A DNA stretch of 33,396 bases from the NCBI RefSeq assembly GCF_001186125.1, contig NW_014040002.1, positions 26,859 to 60,254 of the forward strand, written 5' to 3'. The notes under the pieces were generated by a model. That model saw nothing but the letters and a program-made list of their open reading frames with translations, was not told the DNA's origin and did no database searches. Of the stretch, positions 19,972-30,478 are shown in pieces (the stretch's first letter is position 1; each line of letters starts with the position of its first letter). A program made the translations under genes and the position numbers. Source of the stretch: Sphaeroforma arctica JP610 (lineage: Eukaryota > Opisthokonta > Ichthyosporea > Ichthyophonida).

Positions 19972-22900
19972 GTAGATACGATCAATTTAGGCAGAATTCA
20001 GTTTTTGTATATTGTATGCAATGTGTATTCTTCTGTGGCTACTCTGGTTGTATAGCTCGTATCTCATAGTCGATTGAAGTTTGTTTCTGTCATATAGTTG
20101 TACAGAAGAGTATCATAAAGTACACCACAGCAGATAAGTTTTTTTTTGTGGCGAGAATGTGTCGTACTGTCGGGTGATGTTTGCTCATTAAGCGAATAAC
20201 AAGAATTGGGATTTCAACTCTTATATAGGATTCGATCCGCTGCCTCTGTATAGATGTTCCATGGTCTCAGAGACTCGCACTAAATTTAAATTTAAATCAT
20301 TGTACATGAAATAATATTACAATATATAATCACTTGTTGTTGCTGCATATCCAGTTGGATTAGGTGTATTTTTCAAACTTTGACCTTGTGACGGTCCTCA
20401 AGAGTCAAAGACTCTCGAGTCTCGAACTCTCGACACTATTCACAGTTTCAGATTCGGAGTTGAAATATTGTTTGTACATGCAAACATACTCGGAGAGAGA
20501 ACAATAACAGCTCTCCTTCTCAGTAGTAAAATTCTACCACACATTCACAATACGAAATAGTCAAATAGAATAGGGATAAATCTATTAATAAATAGGGATA
20601 AATTCTATTAATATTACTTTAAGACGGAATAGACAAATAAAAACGCAACTCTTTTTCTATAAATATCCTATATATATAAATAAGTACCGTTTATGGCTAC
20701 TGTTGGGGCGAACAGCCAAGCTGCACGACCGAATAATGTTTATATAAAGTTAACCACACAAATCACAAGACACAGGTACACACTGTACCAAGTTCAATAC
20801 AATAAGTTAAAATATCAGATCAAGCCCATAGGAATGGCAACTATAAAATAAATATTAGTGTTGGCACTGGGCAACACAGTGAGAACACCAAGAAAAAGCA
20901 TATGAAAAATTTCACAGCACATGATGAACATCTCGTATATTAGATGAGACCATATATCTATATATCAGATATCTGTCCAATTAAAATACTTTCCGCTTAC
21001 ACTTATCCGTCACTAATCAGGAACCACACTCCCAAATCCCAATCTTCTATTCTCTCTATTTTTAGTTAATAATATTTCTAGAATGAGTTATGAGGGATCA
21101 CTGATGATTCAATATCCATAGAGAGAATCAAAAAATCTGACAACATATGTGTACGTCTAAAAATATGAAAATGGGTTTTTTTAGAACAAAAAGTAGCCTG
21201 CGTCCTGCGGTCAGACCTGTACAGACCTTTACTTTTTTTTACTTTTTACTTTTTTTTAGGCCTTGGGGCTGGGGGAGTGGGGGGCACTGTGGTCTAGGGG
21301 CTGGCGGCTGGGGGGCGAGGCTGCGGGAGTGCGCCAGTGCTAGGGGGTAAAAAGTTATATATATAAATGTGTGCGTGAGTGATTTCAAGGTATTTATTTG
21401 TAGCTATAGTATTGGTCGGCGAATTGACTATTTGGACATTCCAATAATTTGAGATCTGAACTATATAAATACAATCAGTATTGACATATTTATTTAACTA
21501 TTTTAAAAAACCGATACAGATGTACATACACATATTTGAATTTATGTATCAGCTGAGTATTAAAATATGTGGTACATACAGTGGTCACTGTACAAAGTGT
21601 AGGACGAGACTACTATGTAGGCCGTGTAGGAGTCAGGACTCAGGATTGTATGGCTGTATGCCTGCAGGCTGCAGGCTTCAGGCTATGGGTAATTGGTTAC
21701 AAATGACTTCACATTTTGCTCAAAGAAATAATTCATGTACTCTATAGAGAGGCTCCAGAGTTCAGACTTCACAATGTACATATGTATGTTCTTCAGTTTT
21801 GAGTTACTCTGAGGCGGCAGAGCCTCAGAGCCTTAGAGCTTAGGCCCTCAAACTTCAAACTCTGAGACCAGACTGCCAGAGGCCCAGAGCTTCAGTTTCT
21901 CGCAGCCTCAGACACTCGCAGACATTGAGAGGCTGAGACTGAGGAGTAAGGACTGAGAGTCTGAGAGACTGAGAGGTACAGACCTCAGTTAACCCTTATT
22001 CCCTCCACAGTCAGATACAGAACGGAGACTCGGGACTCGGGGCTCGGGAGTTAGATCATATGTCAAGCCGTTTTCAAAAAGGCACTGCCCCTATGTAAAT
22101 ATTAGATTAGGGGCTAGCGGCCGCCCAGTGGAAGCCTGGTCGAAGCACCTTTATTAGCCTGTAGCCTTAGTCTTGGGGCTTAGAGCACGCAACAACTTCA
22201 CAGTTATATCACGTGTGTGTTGAGTTGTTGAGTTATGACTTGTTACTGTTGTTGTGTTCGCAGTTCGCAACACGATACACGACTACTCCTCTGTACTCTA
22301 TATGCTACTCTAATAAAAGCAAGGAAAAATGTCCACCGTCCGAGTTCAGAAAAGCATTTGTCACCAAGCTAGGTACGAATCATTGCGCCAGAAAAAGTCT
22401 CCAAAATCGAGGCCGTAATGTACTTGCGAAATGATTGGATTTGAAATGTCAATTCACAATATTACAAGATCAATCTTCCGTGTGTAGAAAAACTGAAAAA
22501 GAACCAAAAAGCCAAAAATAAGGAAATATTTACATGAGTTATCTGATGGCAGTGCTGCTCGCACTACTAGTAGCAGTCACTGTATTTTTTTAGTATTTTA
22601 CCAAAAAAACAAAACCCGAGTGAAAAGCGGGCAGCTTCCCAGGACCCAGTCCCTTCAAATCCAGGAATCTCTACTATAGCCCAGCCTCTCTTTCTTTCTC
22701 CTTCACATTTTTTTTACAAAAACAACAAAAGATAAATAGTAGTAGCAGCGATAGTAGTAGTACTAGTAGCAAACTCTCTAGCAATAGGCGATGCCACAGT
22801 CCACAAGTCCAAACCAAACTGGCAAACTCCAACCACAACAAGGCAACCATTCAACAGTCCGATTCCAAACCCAATGAAAAGAAACAAATATTTTCTAAAT

Positions 22901-23234
22901 TTCCACAAACAAAACACATGACACAATACACAGGTTTTGAGTTTTCATTCCCGATGTTTTTAATTATTTTAATTATTATATTTGTTATGTAAAAAGTATT
23001 TTAAATTTCAACCCCAAAGGAGTCAAGGACAGACACAAGAAAGTCATTGGCTCTGGGTTTATACCCAATGAAATTTGAATAAGAATGACGTCTAAAAACT
23101 GAATACTCGTAGTCCGTAGAGGAAGAAAAACCAAAAGTGGGATTTTCTTTATTTAAATTAATCTGACATTAGCTCTGTAAAAAGAATATTGCCTGTAGGC
23201 TGCAGCTGATGGTGGAAAGTGGAAAGTGAGTCTG

Positions 23235-23241
23235 TGACTCA
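23235..23241. promoter_or_regulatory. TGACTCA word (bZIP/Gcn4/AP-1-like) upstream of the alpha subunit gene
   Basis: An exact TGACTCA lies about 205 bp before the alpha start codon. In fungi and animals bZIP factors bind this heptamer, and Gcn4 controls amino-acid and sulfur genes in yeast. A 7-bp match is expected by chance every several kilobases, so this is only a candidate. Confidence 0.2.
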
Positions 23242-23446
23242 GGGGGACTCCTGTCGCGACAGTCTGGAATTAAAGTCGAAATTCTCTTGGCTATCAACTT
23301 CGAAGTTGTTAATCCGCCTGATCTTCTATGTTTATTTATGATACCACACAACACTTTCAACCGATCAGTTCATCGCACTTCGACATACAATACTTCGACA
23401 TTGTTTTGGTACCTGCGATACAAAATCGACACCCTCACTATACATC

Positions 23447-26400
23447 ATGCCTCCAATTCCACATAATCTTCAAAACCGTGAGCCGGTCCAGGTCGAGACC
23501 GGCCCCGGCGCCAAATCGCCACCAAACGGCACGGGTGTGCATCGCAGATCGTCCATACGAAGCACATCGACCTCACTGAGCCGCAACTCGAGTTCTAATT
23601 TTATATCACGCACATACAGTCGCGGTAGTAGCAGCAGTCTGAATAAGATCGCATTAGACGCACAAGTGCGCTATGCAAGTGTGAACGGCCACACAGCTGC
23701 ATCGTACGTGGCCTATGCTGTGTCGGATATCAACTTCGTATACCCATCTGCGCCATCCGCTTACTTGGGGTCAGATGTCGATGAATGGCACGCGAGTGAT
23801 GTCAAAAATGCTTACGGTCATACCGGAAAGCACTCCAAACTTCAGGTAAGTACGATACCAATCAAATACAATTATCTGTGCTCTCGGTTTAGTCAAGTAT
23901 GTTTACTCGCGTCGTATTCGAGGGAAGCATGCCGTTTTTGAATAATGTGTTTCAAATTGCAGTACTAAAGTTTAATTTATTGTGCCGCAGAAAATTCGTT
24001 ATTATATAGAAACTACGTATATTTACTTCTGACTTGGCGATACACTGGTGCACATATAGATAGATGTTATGGATACCGCGTGTACAGGTTTTAAGTATAA
24101 ATTTATGCATCTATATATATGTATATGTGTGTTTTGAATGTGTATACGTGAGAACGTCCCGCATATGACTACATGTCGTACATTTCTAAAAAACTAACTA
24201 CCGACTGAGCACAATTTGTAAAAAAAAAATCATGAATATGATATTACTCACGGGACGTTAAATAAGATGGAGTTCTGATATTTATTTATTTTTATGAAAT
24301 TATAGGTGAAGGCTGGTGCTGGTTTGGTCCTCCACGGTGCTCTATCTGTGGGAGAGCTCGGTACAGTCTATGCCGCATCCGACGCTATTAAATTTATGCT
24401 ACCAACCATACATTACTTAGCAAACAGTCAGCTATCAAGCGTGATGCATTTTGATACAAAATCACTCGGCGACGACCTGACTGTTAACGTGAACCACACA
24501 CAAATCATGTTGGCTCGCAATACCGGAGCTGTTATCTTGAGTTCGCACTCGGTGCAGGAAACCCACGATATCGCACTAATTGCACACATCCTTACCCTAC
24601 GTGGTAAAGTGCCAGTAATGCACATGATAGACGGATCCAACACAGCACGGGAGACGTCACGTGCACGCCTGTTGCAGTACGGCGAGATCAACTCACTAAT
24701 GAACAAATATGGCGATCTCGAGAGACACCGCGAGCAGTCCAACTCTGCACGCCACCAGCCTGTGACGGGCTCAACCCATAACTCGTCCGAGACTACCGCA
24801 CAGATCGCCGAGGATGTTATGCGTGAGGTATCAGATGCCTTGGGTGTGCGCTACGCACCCTTCGAGTACGTAGGGGCCCGTGACGCCGAAGTCGTGGTGG
24901 TGGTAATGGGCTACCCCGCCCAGGTCTTCTCCGAAACAAGTCGTCTGTTGTGCAGTGTAGGTCGCCCTGTGGGTGTGCTTAAGATCCGTATGTACCGCCC
25001 CTGGTCCGCCCGGCACTTCGTGTCCGCGCTACCCGTATCCGCCAAGCGGCTGGTGGTTATGGACTTCACATCACCCCAGGCATCAGTGCACGTACCTGGT
25101 GCTCTGTTCTTGGATGTTTTGGCTACCGTGGAATCCCAGATCTACGGCACTAAGAAACCTCAGGTGTTGCAAGGCAAGGCCTCTGTGGCAACATTCACAC
25201 CGGCGATGGCCAAGGCCGTCTTTGACTTTGCGGCACACCAAACACGTACATCGTTCACTATTGGACACGAAGGTGCGTCAGCGTACGAGCTAGAAATTGA
25301 AGGGGATGTATCGGCTGTGCCCGAGAATGTGAGTCAGGTGCTGGTATGGCAAAAGGAGAGCGACAACCTGCTCGAACCCATGAACAACCTGCTCTCCACG
25401 CTATGTGACGGCTCCGACACATTCGTACAAAGCAACACATTCTACGATGCGTACAAGCATGGTGGGGTATCCACCTCTCACATCCGCTTGGGTCCCTCAC
25501 CAATCAACGCCCCTTATCCTATCGGCGAGGCTAACCTTGCGATCGTGTCGAGCTCATCCCTGCTAGAAGCGTACGATGTAGTGGCTTCGTTGCGAACGGG
25601 AGGTGTACTTTTAATTAACGCCAGCGTCGAGAGTGTCGACGAGAAGAGCGACGAGCTTCCTACGCTTTTCAAGCAGGAGGTTCTGAACAAGGAAATTTCA
25701 GTATATACCATCGATTTTGAAAAGATAGTGCGAGAGAGCGGATTAGAGCACGAACATGAGGCCACGGCTATGGCAGTTGCTCTGATTACTTCAATTGTTC
25801 GTTTGGCTGGGCTTGCTTCTTTCGAGGCCACCCTTGTTGATCTTCGCACTTGTCTGGATGAGAAGGCAATCGACAGTGAAGTGTTCGAACGCCAAATACA
25901 GATTCTGGAACAGGTGATCGAGAGCGGACTAGTGTTGCAAAAGATTCCGGAAAGTTGGGGAGAGGTACCTTTGCCTCTTGAGATCAAAGAGGGCGAAGAT
26001 GTACCCGAGGTTCTGGCTTTACCTACCGCGGTAGCCGGCAATTTGCTACCCAGCACTGGATACAAGTACGAGGAGCCGAAAACTCATGTGCACTCGAAGT
26101 CTCACCACGCAGCATGGATGGGTATGTTCTCTGAGGCCTATCAGACCAGGGAAGCACTCCGCCCCTCAGAGCACACATCGTATGTGGTCACGTGTACCGA
26201 GAACCGACGCCTGACACCCGACGACTACGAGAGGAATGTCTTCCATATGGAGATGGACATTACTGGCACTGGTTTGGTGTACAATATTGGAGATGCACTT
26301 GGTGTTTGGGGATCCAATGGAGATGACGAAGTGAATGATTTCCTACAGTTCTATGGTCTGAACGGTGATGATGTTGTCGGCGCTGCTCGAGCTCCGTCCG

Positions 26401-27460
26401 GTCACCATGCTGATGAGGCAATCGCGAACGCCAACGTGGAGTACAGAACTATTACGCACTGGCTGCAACAAGTGACTGACCTATTCGGCCGACCTGGTAA
26501 AGGATTTTATGAAGCCTTAGCTGAATACGCTGAAGATCCGGATGAAAAGGCGGAATTACTGCGACTAATTGGAGACACGGGCAAACCTGATTTCAAGAAG
26601 AGGGTGGAGGAGACGGTTACATACGCTGATGTATTGAGGGAGTTCCCCAGTGCGCACCCCTCAGTGGAGGATTTGATCAAGCTCATTGCACCCATCAAAC
26701 CAAGGCACTATTCTATTGCTTCGTCGCAGCGCATGCACGCAAACTCAGTGCACTTACTGGTCGTGGTACACGACTGGCAGACACCCGCAGGCAGACATCG
26801 TATCGGTCAGTGCACGCGCTACCTGGTGGGTGTACGCCCTGGAACCAAGATGACCGTGTGTGTAAAGCCGTCGGTGATGATCTTACCGCCCAGGCAGACA
26901 CAAGCATGTATCATGTCCGGCTTGGGAACGGGTATGGCACCCTTCCGCGCGTTTATACAGGAGCGTGCGTGTGCTAAGCTAGCTGGAGAAGAGGTTGGTC
27001 CTATGATCTTGTACTTCGGGTCACGTTCAAGGGGACAGGAGTACCTGTACGGAGAGGAGTTAGAGGCTTACCATGCGGATGGTCTGCTCAGCGGCCTTCG
27101 TCTGGCGTTCTCGCGAGATCAACCCCATAAGGTAAGTACATGTCAGATTAGTCTATTCTGCTGTACATGGTCTCAGTAAAATGTATTGTACTTGTTCTTC
27201 CCGCTTACGCACCTGCTTCACTTTTCACCTATCAGATATATATTCAGCACAAGATGATGGAGGACAAGGAATACCTCAACGAATACCTTAACAACAGCGA
27301 CGGACACTTCTATCTGTGCGGCCCTACATGGCCTGCGGGCGATGTTCGTGATGCTATTGTTGGCAGTTTCGTGGAAGCCGGTGGTCTGAGTGAGGCCGCG
27401 GCGACCATGACCCTACAGAAACTTAAGGATGATGAGAGATATATCCTCGAGGTGTATTAA
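23447..27460 (+). CDS. MET10: Assimilatory sulfite reductase (NADPH), alpha/flavoprotein subunit, fungal MET10 type
   Basis: Takes electrons from NADPH through FAD and passes them to the beta subunit. Three exons, 23447-23845, 24306-27131 and 27236-27460, joined in phase 0 by introns of 460 and 104 bp, encode 1149 aa (yeast Met10 is slightly shorter). The first about 70 residues are Ser/Arg-rich and probably disordered. Next come a PFOR-like region and a transketolase-C/PFOR-II-like module (about 311-420, FEYVGARDAE to RMYRPWSA) that visibly resembles one in the beta subunit. The ferredoxin-NADP reductase part occupies about 728-1149: RHYSIASS for FAD (near 933), GLGTGMAPFRAF (near 1006), YFGSRSRGQEYLYGEE and FSRDQ for NADPH, and YLCGP in the last exon. 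There is no flavodoxin domain, which is the fungal arrangement and differs from CysJ. It is divergent from the permease. Confidence 0.94.
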
Positions 27461-27488
27461 ATATAGTGATAAAAAACTCATGAAAAGA

Positions 27489-27494
27489 AATAAA
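27489..27494 (+). terminator. AATAAA polyadenylation signal of the alpha subunit gene
   Basis: An exact AATAAA lies 29 bp after the TAA stop at 27458-27460, a usual distance. Cleavage would be expected just before or at the start of the 34-bp tandem array. Confidence 0.5.
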
Positions 27495-27553
27495 TTCAAA
27501 TTGAAAGTACTTTGAGAATTAATCAAGTATGCATCATTGTTTGCCTAATGCTG

Positions 27554-27902
27554 CAGTCCTTTTTGGAGCTAATGAAAGATCATATGTTTCAGTCCTCCAA
27601 GGCTAGTCAAAGATCATATGTTTCGGTTCTTTAGGGCCAGTTAAAGGACCACATGTTTTAGTCCTCTAGGGCTAGTGAAGGATCTTATGTTTCAGTCCTT
27701 TAGGGCCAGTGAAGGACCATATGTTTTAGTCCTTTAGGGCTAGTGAAGGATCATATGTTTCAGTCCTCTAGGGCTAGTGAAGGATCTTATGTTTCAGTCC
27801 TTTAGGGCCAGTGAAGGACCATATGTTTTAGTCCTTTAGGGCTAGTGAAGGATCATATGCCTCAGTTCTTTATCGCTAGTGAAGGATTAAATGTTCTAGT
27901 TC
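27554..27902. repeat. 34-bp tandem repeat array, about 10 copies with 102-bp higher-order period
   Basis: Units of 34-35 bp share GGATCATATGTTTCAGTCCT followed by TTAGGGCTAGTGAA, with ends more degenerate than the middle. Three variants (CTTATG-TTTCAG, CCATATG-TTTTAG, TCATATG-TTTCAG) recur in the same order, giving a 102-bp higher-order repeat seen twice. Many units contain AAGGAC...GTCCTT arms around an 11-base loop, so a short hairpin is possible per unit. Confidence 0.95.
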
Positions 27903-29881
27903 AAAATACCTTTTCGTGTGGTAAAGAGTATAGAACCTCAGGCAACACTGCATAAAACACGCATAGCAAGATTTACTTCGTCTGTATCTTCAAGCTCGAC
28001 TGAGACGTAACAGGCCCAGAGTGCACATACACACCCATTCTATCTGGTTAGCAGCCACTATAGGTCTAAAATGAGATCTACCTCAATGTACGGCTCTTAA
28101 ATGATTGAACGCGGTATTCAGAACAATTTGCAAGCCCACCACTGCGTAACAACAGTTTGATCGTATATATGTTGCGCATACCCGCGCTCAGGTGTGCATT
28201 TATACGATTTTATTTAATTATATATATAATTAGTAAATATAAGCTCTACACAATCGAAGATATGGGCGGTAATTCAACTATCACCGTTTATATCCATGTG
28301 GATTTTGGTCGCAGTTCGATTCCTGAGAATACAGAGTAAATCATTCTTATCTGAATGACGCTTGTATGCGCCCTACTGATTAGTAGTAAGCGTTGTTCAT
28401 ATATAAGTTGTGCTAATAAGGTACAGTGTAGTCTGCACGCCAATGCAGTTTATTAGCTTTGTACAAGACTAATGCATACGAATTGTAATCTCTAATTTAA
28501 CTTAGCGCTAGCAGGGCTGCACATGGTACTAGGCACCTGTACAGTGTATGTGTAACACGACGAGCACGGTGAGTACTAAGGTATATGTATACGTACGTGC
28601 ACACTCCCGCATCATGTCTACAGCAGCGGTCCTATGCAACTTCATCAGAGATCTGTACTGTGATGGGGACAGCTAGAATCTTTTGTTGTGCATATGCGGA
28701 ATACAGGCCATGTATCTATTGTAGTACGTATACAGACTTCAGACTGGAAAACAATCATTGGGATCAGGCTCGTGTCCTTTACCAATGGGTTTGGGTTGTG
28801 TCTAACGCTAGCTTACGTTTGCCCCTATCACCAGCAGCGCCTGTTAACACCAATTATACGCCTCAGCCGTAGAATCATAAGCAGCAGACCAATACCTAAG
28901 AAGTTGAACAAACCTGTTAGCTCCCCGGGCGGAGTGCTCGAATAAGTAACAGTTGTAGTAGCCTGGAGTGGCACGGAGTCGATACATGAGCTCAGGAATA
29001 ACAGTGACTCGCTTGAAGCGTCGAGAAACGAGACGGCTTTGAACATATTGGATGGCGGCCGTTCGGATATTCGGCCGCGACGACCACTTTAGAAGGTACA
29101 CTCTGTATGTCCAGCTGTATTCGTTCAAGTGAGGTACATCGTACACGTACGCATATCATTAGGTGACCCCTTCCGAGCGCACAATTCGGTGCACCACCGC
29201 CGACCTTTGCCACCCACACTGTCGCGCACGAATCAACCCGTACGACAACGCACCGGCCTATCACCACATACCAGACAAGTAAGGTTGTCGTACGCCAGCA
29301 GTGTAACCAGCGGGCCGCACCCTAAGTAGGACGTGTCTTGTTCGCCTAGTACCATCCCTAATGGCACAGATAGATATACAATCACAGCATACCCTCGGCC
29401 TGACCCACCCCAAACAGACTCGCCCAACTGTGTCACTAGCATGCATAGGTAGACCATCTGGCATACACACAACCAGCCACCCCAGAACGGGCGTAAGCTA
29501 TTGTATCACCGAAGCTCGTGTACTCGTGTCTATTGCATACTTGTCGTATCCCACACGCGTTGCATCCCAGGCGGCACACTTGTCGGTTTGCAGGCATAGA
29601 CTTGCTGCCTTGTCGGATTAAGGGTGCAGACTTGACAAGCATAAACATGTGGGATTGCATAGGCAACCAAACGGGCGCTGCAGCTATCACGCATTCAGCC
29701 AGTCAAGCCATCTAAGTGCGATCCACGCTCCTGTGAGTTGCACACTAATTAAGCGATAAAGTGCCGTAGAGTGGATATGCTGTATACTACCACCATTCTC
29801 AAGTGCAGCAACCCTTACAATAGACTATACTGAATGCATCGACCGCCGCCAAGCTGTCACGCGGACTTAACCCGAAACAAA

Positions 29882-29949
29882 GAAGTACGACCCCGTGTCA
29901 ACGAAGTACGACCCCATGTCAACGAAGTACGACCCCATGTCCAACGTAC
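29882..29949. repeat. 21-bp direct repeat, three copies
   Basis: The word GAAGTACGACCCCATGTCAA starts at 29882, 29903 and 29924 with one substitution in the first copy; a partial fourth copy fades out at AACGTACG. The 21-bp period keeps a reading frame open (STKYDPM repeated), but the surrounding frame looks non-coding. Confidence 0.95.
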
Positions 29950-30419
29950 GGCTTGTTCATGTCGTATCGTGCAGTGATATCGGTCAACCTGTGGTCCCTG
30001 TGCTGGTTTCTGACATGATTGGACATGATCCTAATCTCCCGATCAAAGCGAGTAGTCCTGTTGTGGATCGATTCGACATCGTCTTATTCATGGGTCCTCG
30101 GATTCTATGTCTGTGACTCGTTGCACCGTTGCCTTACGTCTGACACCGTGCACGTGAAGTCTCAGAACTGACGCCGATTCCCTACCACCCCATCCGGTCA
30201 TCTCATACAATAACATGCTTCTCTCGTGATACCAATATATATCTCTGAGGGAAGTAAGCGTGTAACTAATAGTAATAGCACATACCAACTCCCTCCCCGT
30301 CCCCGGTGTCTGTCCGATCCAATACATAATCCTACCGAACGCAGCCCGTCTCTCGCACAGTTTTCTCTTCCGATACCGTCAGCGTACGTGTATCTCCAAT
30401 ACATACTACTACCCCCTGC

Positions 30420-30450
<31 letters not shown>

Positions 30451-30478
30451 TGCCGACACACACCCACCCACCGACTGC

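Larger units (their letters stand above)
19912..23446. promoter_or_regulatory. Divergent upstream region of the permease and the sulfite reductase alpha gene
   Basis: This 3.5-kb non-coding stretch lies between two divergent start codons. It holds A/T-rich sequence, a GACTC-rich block (20390-20450), a G-rich block (21245-21345), CAGAG/CTCAG-rich sequence (21740-22050), an AGT-type trinucleotide tract (about 22738-22775), one TCACGTG E-box (22209-22215) and one TGACTCA (23235-23241). Open frames are short and of poor quality. Presence of both promoters follows from orientation; individual sites are only word matches. Confidence 0.5.
27461..30478. other. Spacer between sulfite reductase alpha and the 3' end of Raptor
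   Basis: The two flanking genes are convergent. The spacer holds the 34-bp tandem array at its start, a 21-bp triple repeat at 29882-29949, and a CT-rich tract (about 30418-30452). The part from about 28850 to 30100 is visibly richer in G and C than the other spacers and has overlapping short open frames on both strands, but I find no recognisable domain and no consistent exon chain. Confidence 0.55.

Noticed and set aside
25514-26065. 183-codon minus-strand frame inside the alpha subunit exon
   Set aside because: Ser-rich antisense shadow of a clearly conserved coding sequence.
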